A stretch of 64,000 nt of DNA from assembly GCF_004342915.1 (NCBI RefSeq), contig NZ_SLWL01000001.1:124001-188000 (forward strand), read 5' to 3'. The notes under the pieces were generated by a model. It was not told the origin of the DNA and ran no database searches. It saw nothing but the letters and a program-made list of their open reading frames with translations. Shown one piece after another: positions 1 through 9,337 of this stretch. The translations under genes and the position numbers were made by a program. The stretch is from Camelimonas lactis. Lineage in GTDB: Bacteria > Pseudomonadota > Alphaproteobacteria > Rhizobiales > Beijerinckiaceae. Every line of letters begins with the position of its first letter. Within the stretch, counting starts at the first letter, position 1.

Positions 1-830
1 GAGCGGAGAAAAAAGGCAAATCTGGCGGCGGCGGCAAGAGCGATGAGGAAACCCGCTACGATCAGGTCGCGCGGTATATTGAGCAACTGGAGAGGTCCGG
101 CCGCATCCTGCAGGCAGAGTTCGATACCATTGGCAAATCCAACGCGGAGCGCGCCAAGGCCATCGAACTGGCCCGCATTGGCGAGGTGACGGATCAGGGC
201 CAGCTTGCCGCGATCGAAAAGCAGGTCGCCGCCAATGAAAAGTTGCGGGAGGCTATAGAGGATGCCAGGCGATCCCAGAAGGGGTTGCAGGAGGTCGCCC
301 ACTTCACCGGCGACCAGATCATGAACGTGTTCGACGATCTGATCGACGGATCCGGGAATCTCGCGGACAGTATCAAAAACGTCGCCAAATCCCTGGCCAG
401 CGCAGCCTTGCAGGCGGCCCTGCTGGGTAATGGCCCGCTGGGCAACCTCTTTGGCACGGGCGGCAAGGGTGGCGGCGTCGGCGGCCTGATCGGCATGCTG
501 TTCAACGGCGTTTCGGCCCCCGGCAAGGCCAGCGGCGGTCCCGTCAGCGCCGGCCGGCCGTATATTGTCGGCGAGCGCCGGCCCGAATTGTTCATTCCGT
601 CGACCGGCGGCCGCATTGCGCCGCGCCTGCCCGGCGGGGGCGGAACCAGCGTCATCATCAACAATTACGAAGGCGCGCCGGTCGCCAGCCGGACAAACGC
701 CAACGGTGACACCCAGATCGATATTGGCCGGATGGTCGATAGTGCGCTGGCTGAGCGCATCGCTAGCGGGCGAGGAATGACGTCAAAAGCGATCACCGCC
801 CGGGCGTCGCGGGCCAATTTGAAGGGCTGA
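1..830 (+). CDS. Phage tail tape-measure protein, C-terminal part (5' end outside window)
   Basis: The reading frame is open from the first bases of the window, so this is the tail end of a longer gene; a GTG at 186 is an internal codon, not a credible start. The visible part begins with a lysine/glycine linker and a charged helical stretch. It ends in a glycine-rich region followed by a segment containing GGPVSAGRPYIVGERRPELF, which is typical of the C-termini of lambda-like tape-measure proteins. Such proteins set tail length and are threaded through the tail tube before DNA ejection. The stop codon lies 2 bases before the next tail gene, so it is the upstream member of a tail operon. Its position before DUF1833, peptidase and tip genes supports the call. 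Total length cannot be judged. Confidence 0.85.
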   Translation, partial: AEKKGKSGGGGKSDEETRYDQVARYIEQLERSGRILQAEFDTIGKSNAERAKAIELARIGEVTDQGQLAAIEKQVAANEKLREAIEDARRSQKGLQEVAHFTGDQIMNVFDDLIDGSGNLADSIKNVAKSLASAALQAALLGNGPLGNLFGTGGKGGGVGGLIGMLFNGVSAPGKASGGPVSAGRPYIVGERRPELFIPSTGGRIAPRLPGGGGTSVIINNYEGAPVASRTNANGDTQIDIGRMVDSALAERIASGRGMTSKAITARASRANLKG

Positions 831-832
831 CC

Positions 833-1210
833 ATGCCGCTACCCATCTGGCCGTCCGGCCTTGAACATCGCCCGGTCGCCGATAGCGGCGGCGTGGATTC
901 GCCGTATCCGGAGGCGATTGTCACCGAGTTTGAGGATGGCCCGCCGCGCCAGCGTCGGCAGTCCTACACCGGCGTCCGCAAGCTGCCTTATATGGTCCGC
1001 CTCCGGTCGCGGGCGGAGGTGGCGCAGTTCGACGCGTTCGTCACTGATAGCCTCGGCGAGGGCACGGGGCATTTCCGCATGCAGGTGATGTTGCCAGGCG
1101 TCGGCTGCGTCGACCGGCGTTGCTATATCGACGGCGGCCGCTGGACCTCGCGGCCCAATGGCGGCGGCGGCCACACCGTGTCTTTTACCCTTTGCGTGTT
1201 CCCGTCATGA
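833..1210 (+). CDS. Small phage minor tail protein, family not recognised
   Basis: A 125-residue soluble protein with no membrane segment or obvious catalytic motif. It is rich in beta-prone stretches (PYMVRLRSRAEVAQFDAFV) and ends in a short hydrophobic strand. It starts 2 bases after the tape-measure stop and its TGA overlaps the ATG of the next gene (ATGA), so it is translationally coupled to both neighbours. In siphovirus clusters this slot usually holds a distal-tail or minor tail component that links tube and tip. That role is inferred from position only. Confidence 0.7.
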   Translation: MPLPIWPSGLEHRPVADSGGVDSPYPEAIVTEFEDGPPRQRRQSYTGVRKLPYMVRLRSRAEVAQFDAFVTDSLGEGTGHFRMQVMLPGVGCVDRRCYIDGGRWTSRPNGGGGHTVSFTLCVFPS

Positions 1211-1701
1211 GCATATCCGCCGCCATGGAAGAGGCCTATGCGGCCGCCCGTCCGGATCAGGTGATCGTCCAGACGCTGGAGATGGACCACCCAGCCTTCG
1301 CGCAGCCGGTGCGCATCGTCACCAATGTCGCCGAAGACATGACCCTGACCGTCCCCGGCGCTGGCGACGTGCTGTTCCAGGCCTGTGGCGTCAGCATCAC
1401 CTTGCCTGGCGATACGGAAGATGGGCCGACGCAGGCGCGGGTCCGTGTCGATAATGTCTCCGGGATCCTGCGCGGCTATCTGAAAGACGCCGTGCAGGCC
1501 GGCGAGCCGATCAAAGTGACGTTTCGCGCCTATATCCTTGGCGAAATGCAGCCGGGCGAGGTGATCGACGGCATGGAGCTGGCGTCGGTGTCGCTCACCG
1601 CCACGGCGGCGGAAGGCGCGCTGAAGTTCCGTGAGCTGGAGCTGCAGGCATTCCCGCTGGCGACCTATGACCAGCAATATTATCCGGCTTTGCAGGGCTG
1701 A
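1207..1701 (+). CDS. DUF1833 family phage tail protein
   Basis: A 164-residue protein. The start chosen is the ATG that overlaps the previous stop (ATGA); a longer reading frame from 1120 would overlap the upstream gene by 90 bases and is less likely. The N-terminus (a short helix SAAMEEAYAAA, then VIVQTLEMDHPAF and a beta-rich body) resembles DUF1833 tail proteins, which lie between the tape measure and the NlpC/P60 peptidase in many proteobacterial siphoviruses. The exact structural role in the tail tip is unknown. The next gene begins 6 bases downstream, within the same operon. Confidence 0.75.
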   Translation: MSISAAMEEAYAAARPDQVIVQTLEMDHPAFAQPVRIVTNVAEDMTLTVPGAGDVLFQACGVSITLPGDTEDGPTQARVRVDNVSGILRGYLKDAVQAGEPIKVTFRAYILGEMQPGEVIDGMELASVSLTATAAEGALKFRELELQAFPLATYDQQYYPALQG

Positions 1702-1707
1702 CCCGCC

Positions 1708-2118
1708 ATGGATCATCACGCCTATGTCGCGGCGCTGATCGGCCGGCCATGGCAGGCAGATGGCCTGCATTGCTGGGCGCTGGTCCGCCAGGTGGTCGGC
1801 GATCTGTTCGGCGTCGACCTGCCGGTCGTGGTCGAAGCCCCGGCCGGGCGGCGCACAAAGGCCGGCATGTTCGCCAGCCATCCGGCCCGCGCCGGCTGGG
1901 TCGAGGCAAAGCCGCCGCTGCCATGGGCTGTGGCGCTGATGCACCGGCGAGGCGGCCCGTCCGATGTCATCGAGCACGCCGGGGTTTACCTGCCGTTCGA
2001 TGGCGGCGGCGTGCTCCATGTTGATGACCCGCATGGGGTTGTCTTCGACAGCCTGTTCGACCTGCCGCGCGTCCGCTGCTGGGCTGCGCCGGTGTTGCTT
2101 GTGAGGGCCGCCACATGA
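1708..2118 (+). CDS. NlpC/P60-like phage tail peptidase
   Basis: A 136-residue protein. The segment GLHCWALVRQV near residue 25 carries the cysteine expected of the NlpC/P60 fold, and the later EHAGVYL and HVDD segments supply candidate histidines. In phage tails these C40-type peptidases sit at the tip and are thought to cut peptidoglycan stem peptides during DNA entry. The neighbours (DUF1833 upstream, TipJ downstream) are the usual ones. Downstream spacing is unusual: the next sense gene begins about 390 bases later, with a small antisense gene filling the gap. Confidence 0.75.
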   Translation: MDHHAYVAALIGRPWQADGLHCWALVRQVVGDLFGVDLPVVVEAPAGRRTKAGMFASHPARAGWVEAKPPLPWAVALMHRRGGPSDVIEHAGVYLPFDGGGVLHVDDPHGVVFDSLFDLPRVRCWAAPVLLVRAAT

Positions 2119-2195
2119 AAATGGTTTGCATTGTTGGCGCAATCGACGGTCAGGTTTCCGCCGCGATTATCGGTCGCCATGGCGTAAAGGTCATG

Positions 2196-2471
2196 TCAGC
2201 CAGCGAGATTGGCTCGCGCCTTGTCGAAGGCTTCATGAATGGAGGTGAGTGTTCTTCTAACCGCCTCCTGAAGGACGGCGTCCGGAATGTTGCCGGTTTC
2301 CGGAGAAATGTTTTTCGTACCGTTGGCTACCGTTTTCTCAAGATCATCAAGGAAGCGTTTCCCTTCCGCGCCTAGTGATTTGGCATGTCTGACAAGCATA
2401 CCTACATATGCTGACCTGAATACGAATAGTTCAACGCCGTTTGTGAACAGCTGCCTTTCTGTTTCGTTCAT
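2196..2471 (-). CDS. Small antisense gene inside the tail operon (moron-like), function unknown
   Basis: A 91-residue, largely helical, charged protein without cysteines, signal peptide or membrane segment. It is read against the direction of all surrounding tail genes. A strong ribosome-binding sequence (AGGGAGGGG, 3 bases before the ATG) supports translation. Base composition is more even than that of the flanking tail genes. A forward frame over the same bases (2115-2375) looks less protein-like. Independently oriented small genes between phage structural genes are typical of morons, which are expressed from the prophage and often affect the host; that label is inference. No family was recognised. 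Confidence 0.6.
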   Translation of the reverse strand: MNETERQLFTNGVELFVFRSAYVGMLVRHAKSLGAEGKRFLDDLEKTVANGTKNISPETGNIPDAVLQEAVRRTLTSIHEAFDKARANLAG

Positions 2472-2508
2472 TCACCCCTCCCTTTGATTCGAGTTTTTAG
2501 GGTATTCC

Positions 2509-5500
2509 ATGACCCTTGTTCTGCGCCAGAACGTGCGCGGGCTTTCGCTCGCGCCGCCGGTGACGCTTGACCGCCGCAGGCGGCGGCTGTCGACCATTGT
2601 CGCCCGCCACGGCGACCGCTCGCGGCCGTTGATCGTCTCGGTGCATCGCCGGGGCGGCGAGGGCGGTTGCCTGCCGACCGACGACACCGTGCGCCTGCGC
2701 GCGACGTGGCGCGATACGCTGGTTGGTCCGGATGATGTTGTCGCCATCACCACGCTGCCGCTGGGCGGCGGCGCTGGCGGCCGTCAGCAGGGCAAGCAGA
2801 TCGGCATGGCCGTGGGCATGCTCGCCCTCGCCATCGCCATGCCCTACGCCATTGGCGCGCTGGGCGTCGCCGGCAGCACCATTGGCTCCCTGAGCTTCAC
2901 CGGCAAGCTCATCGCCGCCGGGCTCACGGCCGGCATCGCCGTTGGCGCGTCCTATCTGCTCAACCGCGCCGCCAAAACCAAAGACAAGGATGGCGACGAC
3001 AAGATCTATGGCGTTTCTGGCGGCGGCAACCTGCCGCGCCCCGGCGAGCGCATCCCGCGCCTGTACGGCCGGGCGTGGATCGAGCCCGACCTGTCGCAGC
3101 CGCCATATATCGTCAACGTCGGCGAAGATCAGGATTTGTACCAGCGCATGACCCTGACGCTGGGTTATTGCTCGGTCGAGACCATCAAGGTCGGCGATGC
3201 GGTGATGTGGACGCGGGCCGGGGGCGTGCAGCCAGCCTTCGCCGGCGCGCAGGTGGAGTTTATCGAGCCCGGGCAAACCTCCGACCTTGTGCCGGCGGCC
3301 GTGATTTCCTCACAGAGCGTCACCAGCCAGGAGCTGCCGCGCCCGGACGCCGTGTTGCCGTGGACTGGGCCATTTCCGCTGACGCCGGTGGGGCGCAACT
3401 CCGGTCGCGTCCAGCTGGACTATTCCCTGCCGCAGGGCGTGTTTTCGACGTTTACCAACAAGACCGGCAGCAATACCGGCCCCATGCAGTGGGGCGTCGA
3501 ATTCCAGATCGCCGAATGCGACGAAGATGATAACCCGGTCAGCGGCTGGAGTGTTCTGTACACGGACGGCGGCTATCAGGAATCGACGAAGCCGCTGCGC
3601 TTCACCCGCTTTGTATCGGTCGACGCCAGCCGCCGCTATCTGATCCGCGCCCGCAATACGGCGGCCGACAGCGTCCCCGGCAATCCGCGCGTCACCGATG
3701 TGGTCAACGCCATTTTGTGGGATGGCATGCGCGCCTGGCTGCCGGAAACCATCGTGCGCCCGCACGTCACCGAACTGGCGATCCGGGTGCGCAGCGGCAA
3801 GGCGCTCGGCGTCACCGCCTTCAACGCCATCAAGGTCGAGGCGATCGCCCGCCTGCCGGTCTGGACCGGCGGCGAGTGGTTCATGCAGGAGACGCGCAAG
3901 GCGATCGACGCCTTCAGCGACATCATGCGCGGAACCGTCAATGGCTGGACCTACGGCGCGGGCTGCGCGGACAGCGATCTGGATCTGGGCCGCATCCTGT
4001 TTTACCGCAACACGCTGACCACGCTGGATACCTTCGACGGCGTGATCCGGGGGCCGGTTTCGGTTTATGAGGCGGCCGAAACCGTGCTTGGCGTCATCCG
4101 CGCCCAGCCGGCGCGCCTTGGCAATGCGTGGTCGCTGACGCGCGATGAGCCGCGCCTTGCCCGAAAGCACGCCATCACCCGTCGCCAGATCGTGCGCGGC
4201 ACGTCGGCCAGCGAGTTTGACCTGTCGCTGACCGATGGCGCGGCCGATGTGGTTGTCGAATACAGCCCCAACGCCGACCCGGCCCGGCGCGCCGAGGTGC
4301 GCAAGTTCTTCGGCACGCCGACCATCACGCCGCGCCGCTATCAGATGGCCGGCGTCTCCAGTTATGAGCACGCCCAGATGCTGGCGACCTGGCTGGCCGC
4401 CAGCGCCTATTACCGGCGGGAGCGGCGCTCATTCACCACGGAGCTGGAAGGCCGGCTGATGCGCCGGGGCGATCCGGCGCTGGTCGACGCATGGTTCATG
4501 GGCGACGGCGCGCGCGCCGCCGGCGTCATGGACAGGGCAGGGTATGTGCTGACCCTCGACACTGACGTCGAGGTGGTGGCCGACAGCTACATGTATGTAC
4601 GTGATCGCGTCAGCCGCGAGTTTGGCCCGGTGCGGGTGACGCAGGGGCCGGCGCCCAACATCATCGTCGCCAATGCCGACGACGTGGCGAGCGTCGGCGC
4701 ATTTTACGAACCGCCGGTGGCGTGGGGCGATCTGTGGCAGGCGGACGGCGACGAAATGACCTCGGTGCTGATTGGCCCGCTGGTCGAGATCGCGGAGCCA
4801 TATCTGATCAGGTCCGTCGAGCCGCAGAGCCGTTTCCGCGTCAATGTCGAGGCCATCGCTGACAATCCGCAGGTGTGGACGGCGCTGGGCGAGGTCCCGC
4901 CGCCGCAGCCGCCGGTTCCGGGCGTCGAGGATATCCTTGGTCCCACGGTGCCGGTTGTTCCCTGGGTGCGGGCCTATGCGTTCCAGACCTCGACCGCGCT
5001 CAATATGGAGTGGTCGGTTGGCGAGGCACGGTCGGCGGCGCGCTATGTGGTCGAGGTGTCGTATGACGACTGGGCCACGGCCGATCTGGTGTCCGACGGA
5101 CCGGCGGTGTCCGGCTCATTCCCGATCCGCCATGTCGAGGATCAGGACGTTTACATTCGCGCCTACGCCATCAGCGCCACCGGCGTTGTTGGCCCGCGGG
5201 TGTTCTCGTCGTTCCGCACGTTCAAGCCGATCATTTCCAGCGAGATCGCCTCCATCCTGATCGAGATGGCCAATTTGCAGGAGCAACTGCGAAAGGACAT
5301 CAAGTCGATCAGCGATACGGGCGAAGACACGATCCGCCGTGCGCTCATGGATCTGAATGACCGTGTGGAGCAGCTGGCGGCGGACGCCATGGCGGCGAAT
5401 GTCGCCGAAGATGAGCTGCGGGTGTCGCTGGCGGCGCGCGTGGGCAAAACCATCGCGGCGATCAATCAGGAAATGATCACCCGGGCCGACGACGACGAGG

Positions 5501-6348
5501 CGCTGGCCCAGCAGATCACGACGTTTCTGGCGCAACTGGGCGATGTGCAGGCGGCGATCACGACCGAGGCGACGGCACGGGCGACTGAGGACTCTGCACT
5601 CGCCGATCTGATCGCCACGCTCGACGCCAAGGTCGATGACAATGAAGCGTCCGCCACCAGCCAGATCACCGCCATCGCCGGTGAGCAGGGCGCGCAGGCG
5701 ACACAGATCAGCAACCTGCAAACAACGGTCGGCGGCCACGCGGCGACGTTGACAACCTACGGGACGTCGATCGACGGTATTTCCGTTCAGTACGGCGTTG
5801 TCGCCGAGATTGACGGCCAGACAGGCGGTTACGTCCTTACGGGCATGAAGCGCCTGGACGGAACAGTGTCGTTCAACCTCGGCATTCGCGGCAATCTGGT
5901 TGTCGATGGTTCGATCTACGGCAGCAAGCTGGCGGCGAACAACATCATCACCGCGTCGGCGCAGATCGGCAATCTGACGGTCGACAACATCCACATTCGC
6001 AACGGCGCGATCACGCAGGTTGTATCGTCAAGCGGCGACACGTCTGCTTCGGTGGGGATCAGCCTGCGCGGCACCGGCGCCGTGATCATCCAGGCGTATT
6101 ATCGCGGGACGCCGGGAACGCCTCGGGCCATCACCCCGGGAGCGCTCGTCGTGCGCCGAAACGGCGTCCAGATCGACAGTCTGCAGAACAACTATTTCGC
6201 AGCGGGCTCCAGCGGAAATCTTGGGTACTACACCCTGCAAACCACGCTGATCGTCCGCGATGCGCCGGGCGCTGGATACGTCACCTATCAGGCTGAAGAC
6301 AGTTACGGCGGCGGCGTCAACATCGTTGTCATGGAGGCGTCCAAATGA
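2509..6348 (+). CDS. Phage tail-tip / host-specificity protein, TipJ (gpJ-like) family
   Basis: A 1279-residue protein. Residues about 85-155 form a glycine-rich hydrophobic stretch like that of lambda gpI/gpJ-type proteins. The segment near residues 165-185 (LPRPGERIPRLYGRAW) and the long beta-rich body that follows fit TipJ/host-specificity proteins. Residues about 810-910 look like a fibronectin-III-type module, followed by a long alanine-rich coiled coil (about 915-1080) and a small beta-rich C-terminal domain. It forms the tail tip that contacts the host and closes the tube. AGGG about 10 bases before the ATG serves as ribosome-binding site. The 3' end overlaps the next gene by ATGA. Confidence 0.85.
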   Translation: MTLVLRQNVRGLSLAPPVTLDRRRRRLSTIVARHGDRSRPLIVSVHRRGGEGGCLPTDDTVRLRATWRDTLVGPDDVVAITTLPLGGGAGGRQQGKQIGMAVGMLALAIAMPYAIGALGVAGSTIGSLSFTGKLIAAGLTAGIAVGASYLLNRAAKTKDKDGDDKIYGVSGGGNLPRPGERIPRLYGRAWIEPDLSQPPYIVNVGEDQDLYQRMTLTLGYCSVETIKVGDAVMWTRAGGVQPAFAGAQVEFIEPGQTSDLVPAAVISSQSVTSQELPRPDAVLPWTGPFPLTPVGRNSGRVQLDYSLPQGVFSTFTNKTGSNTGPMQWGVEFQIAECDEDDNPVSGWSVLYTDGGYQESTKPLRFTRFVSVDASRRYLIRARNTAADSVPGNPRVTDVVNAILWDGMRAWLPETIVRPHVTELAIRVRSGKALGVTAFNAIKVEAIARLPVWTGGEWFMQETRKAIDAFSDIMRGTVNGWTYGAGCADSDLDLGRILFYRNTLTTLDTFDGVIRGPVSVYEAAETVLGVIRAQPARLGNAWSLTRDEPRLARKHAITRRQIVRGTSASEFDLSLTDGAADVVVEYSPNADPARRAEVRKFFGTPTITPRRYQMAGVSSYEHAQMLATWLAASAYYRRERRSFTTELEGRLMRRGDPALVDAWFMGDGARAAGVMDRAGYVLTLDTDVEVVADSYMYVRDRVSREFGPVRVTQGPAPNIIVANADDVASVGAFYEPPVAWGDLWQADGDEMTSVLIGPLVEIAEPYLIRSVEPQSRFRVNVEAIADNPQVWTALGEVPPPQPPVPGVEDILGPTVPVVPWVRAYAFQTSTALNMEWSVGEARSAARYVVEVSYDDWATADLVSDGPAVSGSFPIRHVEDQDVYIRAYAISATGVVGPRVFSSFRTFKPIISSEIASILIEMANLQEQLRKDIKSISDTGEDTIRRALMDLNDRVEQLAADAMAANVAEDELRVSLAARVGKTIAAINQEMITRADDDEALAQQITTFLAQLGDVQAAITTEATARATEDSALADLIATLDAKVDDNEASATSQITAIAGEQGAQATQISNLQTTVGGHAATLTTYGTSIDGISVQYGVVAEIDGQTGGYVLTGMKRLDGTVSFNLGIRGNLVVDGSIYGSKLAANNIITASAQIGNLTVDNIHIRNGAITQVVSSSGDTSASVGISLRGTGAVIIQAYYRGTPGTPRAITPGALVVRRNGVQIDSLQNNYFAAGSSGNLGYYTLQTTLIVRDAPGAGYVTYQAEDSYGGGVNIVVMEASK

Positions 6349-6821
6349 CATCGCCAAAGCAGTGTCGGCTGGCCGCGTTCGCGGCTGGAGATCGCAGCCA
6401 TACCGGGCGGCACAACGACTGGGACCGGCTGACGCCGTTCGCGCGGTATTGCCCTGAAACAGGTCGCATCCTTGAAACGGGAGCCATGTCCGTGGCGGCC
6501 GTCGCCCGGATGGAGGCGGATTGTGGCTGGAGCTATCTGCGCCAGTCGGCGGATCGGGATCTGCATTACGTCGACCTCTCCGGCGCGTCGCCGCGCCGGC
6601 GCGTCCGTTCGGCGTGTCCAGCCCGTCTGGATGGCCAGACCCTGAGCGGGCTTCCGGTCCCATGCGTCATCACCGTCACCGACCCGGCGGGGGCCTCTAC
6701 CGTGATTGAGGCTGATGCGCCGGCGCTGCTGCTGCAATGCGATTATCCCGGTCGATACCGGGTGCATGTCGCCAGCATTCCCCACACAGATGGAGCATTT
6801 GAGATGGAGGTTACGCCTTGA
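6345..6821 (+). CDS. Phage tail-region protein of unknown function
   Basis: A 158-residue protein whose ATG overlaps the stop of the tail-tip gene and whose TGA overlaps the TTG start of the next gene, so three genes are coupled in a row. It contains several cysteines and a beta-rich second half (PCVITVTDPAGASTVIEAD) that could be a small Ig-like fold. No family was recognised. Its place between tip protein and tailspike suggests a tip-to-fibre adaptor or accessory factor, but nothing in the sequence proves that. Confidence 0.65.
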   Translation: MTSPKQCRLAAFAAGDRSHTGRHNDWDRLTPFARYCPETGRILETGAMSVAAVARMEADCGWSYLRQSADRDLHYVDLSGASPRRRVRSACPARLDGQTLSGLPVPCVITVTDPAGASTVIEADAPALLLQCDYPGRYRVHVASIPHTDGAFEMEVTP

Positions 6822-7024
6822 AGGCCGTGCGTATTGCCGGCGACCCGCGCCGCCTGCGCCAGGCGGCGTACATGCCGATTGGCGACCAGCTGGACGCCAT
6901 TGCGGATATGGCCCGGGCCCTGCGTGAGCAGGGCTTTTCGCTTCCGCCCAAAACCGCCGAATGGCTGGAGCATTGCGAGCGCGTGAAAGCGCAGCATCCC
7001 AAGGTCTTGCCGCGGCAGGCCTAA
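6818..7024 (+). CDS. Small phage protein with YxPIGDQLDAI motif, near tail fibre
   Basis: A 68-residue protein starting at TTG 6818, which overlaps the previous stop (TTGA). The segment AAYMPIGDQLDAIADMARAL is close to the motif YPxIGDQLDAL found in short phage proteins, or domains, encoded beside tail-fibre genes. The remainder is helical and charged. It is followed after 15 bases by the tailspike gene, which has its own GGAGA ribosome-binding site. The biochemical role is unknown; involvement in fibre assembly is inferred from location. Confidence 0.6.
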   Translation: MKAVRIAGDPRRLRQAAYMPIGDQLDAIADMARALREQGFSLPPKTAEWLEHCERVKAQHPKVLPRQA

Positions 7025-7039
7025 CATCCGGAGACATTG

Positions 7040-9310
7040 ATGCCTGATGAAAACACGGTCTCGGTCACGGCCGGGTCAACGGCGGTGCTCGGCCATCTGA
7101 CGCAGTTCGTCGGGTTCGCCGGCGACACCTTTAACGCCGGAGGCCTGTCGGTCCCGGTCGCCGCTGTCGTCTCTACGTCCGAACTGACGCTGGCCTATGG
7201 CTGGCCCGGGCCGGATGTGATCGACAGCGCCGCATGGGTGCTGATGCCAACGGCTCCGGACTGGTCGTCGACGGTGGCGTTGCACAAGGCGATCGTCGAG
7301 GCCAATGCCTGGCGCAATGGGAAATTTCCGTTCCCGTTCAACGCTGGCGGACCGATTGCCAAACGTGATCTGTTTGACGGCGAGCCGACGGGGTTCACGT
7401 TCCTGGAGCTGACCGGTGATCAGGACGACCCGTTCAGATTGTACGGCAAGATGTCGGATGAATCTGGCGATTGGTCGGTCGGTCAGACGCTGAGGGGTGA
7501 GAAGGGGGCTACTGGAGATAATTTCCAGCCCGACGAAACCGGGCCATTTGCAGATCGTGGCAACTATGATGATCGCGATCCCGGGTTTGCGTATCTCGCT
7601 GACGACCAGGGATTATTGTATTTCCGGCTGCGTCCTACCGGATGGTCGACAGGCGTACCATTCGGCAAAGGTGACAAGGGAGACTCCGGAGCTGGCGTTG
7701 CATCAGGCGGCGCACCAGGGCAGGCGCTTGTTAAGTCAGCTACGACGGATTACGCCACTACTTGGGAGACCATTGACAAGGATTTTGTCGGCCTTGGAAG
7801 CGTTACCAACAAATCTGAAGCCCAGATGGTTGCCAGCGGCGCGATTTCCGAGGCTCTTGACCTGAAGGCGAACGCTGCGGACCTTGGGACGGCGGCAGCC
7901 CGTGCTCTGACCGAGTTTTCTTACAATGTTGGCACTCTGGTGGCGGCTTCGAGCCGGGCGGTTCCAGTAGCTGTGTCCATGATCCAGACTGACGGGTATT
8001 CTGGGTCTGGCGATGGGGGGGCTGCCGAATACAGGCGTGTAACCAGCGAGCCGTCGCATTCGGGGAAGCTCCAGACCGCGGATGGGGCGTGGTGGGAGCT
8101 CGCATCGCCATCGGTTACCCCGGAAATGTTCGGGGCGAAGGGAGATGGCGTCACGGACGATGGCCCGGCGATTAACGTCGCCATCGCGTATTGTCGGGAG
8201 ATGCCTGATATTGGTATGCGGCTCGATTTGTCGCCGCGCGCGCGATATGGGATTGAGACGCCTATCGACATTGCGCCATTCTCCAACAAACAACTGATCA
8301 TAGAGGGAAATGACGCTCAACTGATCGCACTTCCGGGGCTCACCGGATTCATGGTGACTGCGGACAATGACCCGTCCGTTTGGGGATACCGGATCGCAGT
8401 TCGAAATTTAACCGCCATCGGCAGGTACAATGATGCGACGGTCAGCTTTCTGCGGGTCAATGGCGTCAATAGTATGCTAATATCAGGCGTCATGGTCCAA
8501 TCATTTAATCAGATTGTGAACATATCAAATTCATATAATCTAGAAATTAATAATTGCGTATTCAGGTACGCAAAGCAATATGCGATTATTTCAACGACTT
8601 CTTCCATGCAATTGCACATGATTAGTTCTGGAATTTATGATACACTTGATGCGGCATCCATACGGCTATCGTCGGCTAACCATAATGTAACAATCAGAGA
8701 CTGTGATTTTGAGGTCGGCGGATCGAGCGCTATTCACACAGAAGCGATAGACAATCTGACCATCACCGGATGCTATATTGAAGGATATGACGTAAATCCG
8801 GTGTTCTTTGGTGGAGCCTGCGCGGCTCTGCTATTTGAGGGAAACTGGCTTGGCTACAACGATGGCGCGCAGGAATGGGTGAACATCAAGGGCGGGTCTA
8901 TCCGGAATAACGTGTTCGCGAGCCAAGTAACGGTAACGCCAGTTAATACAAACAACGAAAATGTTTCGTGCTCGAATAACGCATTTATTTATGGGGCAAA
9001 CAGGTTTTTCTTTCCTCGAAGCATTCCGACGATGGCATCGGGGGCAACTGATGTCGGTGGCGCCGGGTGGTTCCTCGACGATTCTGGGGTCGTACATCTG
9101 CAGGGGGCTGTATCTCGGACCTCGGACGGTAATGTATTCCAGCTCCCTGTCGGGGCCAGACCGGGAAGGGATTGCGAGTTCGCCATCCGCGTTGGACCAA
9201 CGGGAGTGTCACGCGCGAGGGTGTGGGCGGACGGCAGTGTCTCGATTTATCCCGGAGGGACGACGGCAACTGTCTACCTCGACGGGATAAGTTTCCGCGC
9301 TTACGCGTAA
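7040..9310 (+). CDS. Phage tailspike / receptor-binding protein with pectate-lyase-type beta-helix
   Basis: A 756-residue protein starting at ATG 7040, with GGAGA 6 bases upstream (the in-frame TTG at 7037 is less likely). Residues 1-145 are the probable virion-attachment head. Collagen-like bits follow (RGEKGATGD near 155, GDKGDSGAG near 215). From about residue 360 the segment PEMFGAKGDGVTDD marks the start of a right-handed beta-helix of the pectate-lyase-3 type, common in phage depolymerases. The C-terminal 120 residues resemble a trimerising cap. It probably binds and perhaps degrades surface polysaccharide. The helix part (about 8400-9010) is markedly AT-richer than the N-terminal part, a sign of module exchange. 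No catalytic residues can be assigned by eye. Confidence 0.8.
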   Translation: MPDENTVSVTAGSTAVLGHLTQFVGFAGDTFNAGGLSVPVAAVVSTSELTLAYGWPGPDVIDSAAWVLMPTAPDWSSTVALHKAIVEANAWRNGKFPFPFNAGGPIAKRDLFDGEPTGFTFLELTGDQDDPFRLYGKMSDESGDWSVGQTLRGEKGATGDNFQPDETGPFADRGNYDDRDPGFAYLADDQGLLYFRLRPTGWSTGVPFGKGDKGDSGAGVASGGAPGQALVKSATTDYATTWETIDKDFVGLGSVTNKSEAQMVASGAISEALDLKANAADLGTAAARALTEFSYNVGTLVAASSRAVPVAVSMIQTDGYSGSGDGGAAEYRRVTSEPSHSGKLQTADGAWWELASPSVTPEMFGAKGDGVTDDGPAINVAIAYCREMPDIGMRLDLSPRARYGIETPIDIAPFSNKQLIIEGNDAQLIALPGLTGFMVTADNDPSVWGYRIAVRNLTAIGRYNDATVSFLRVNGVNSMLISGVMVQSFNQIVNISNSYNLEINNCVFRYAKQYAIISTTSSMQLHMISSGIYDTLDAASIRLSSANHNVTIRDCDFEVGGSSAIHTEAIDNLTITGCYIEGYDVNPVFFGGACAALLFEGNWLGYNDGAQEWVNIKGGSIRNNVFASQVTVTPVNTNNENVSCSNNAFIYGANRFFFPRSIPTMASGATDVGGAGWFLDDSGVVHLQGAVSRTSDGNVFQLPVGARPGRDCEFAIRVGPTGVSRARVWADGSVSIYPGGTTATVYLDGISFRAYA

Positions 9311-9337
9311 GCATCCTCACAATCTGACCAAACGGAA

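Noticed and set aside
2115-2375. 86-codon forward frame after the NlpC/P60-like gene
   Set aside because: It overlaps the antisense gene, which has the better ribosome-binding site and a more protein-like composition; no family resemblance.
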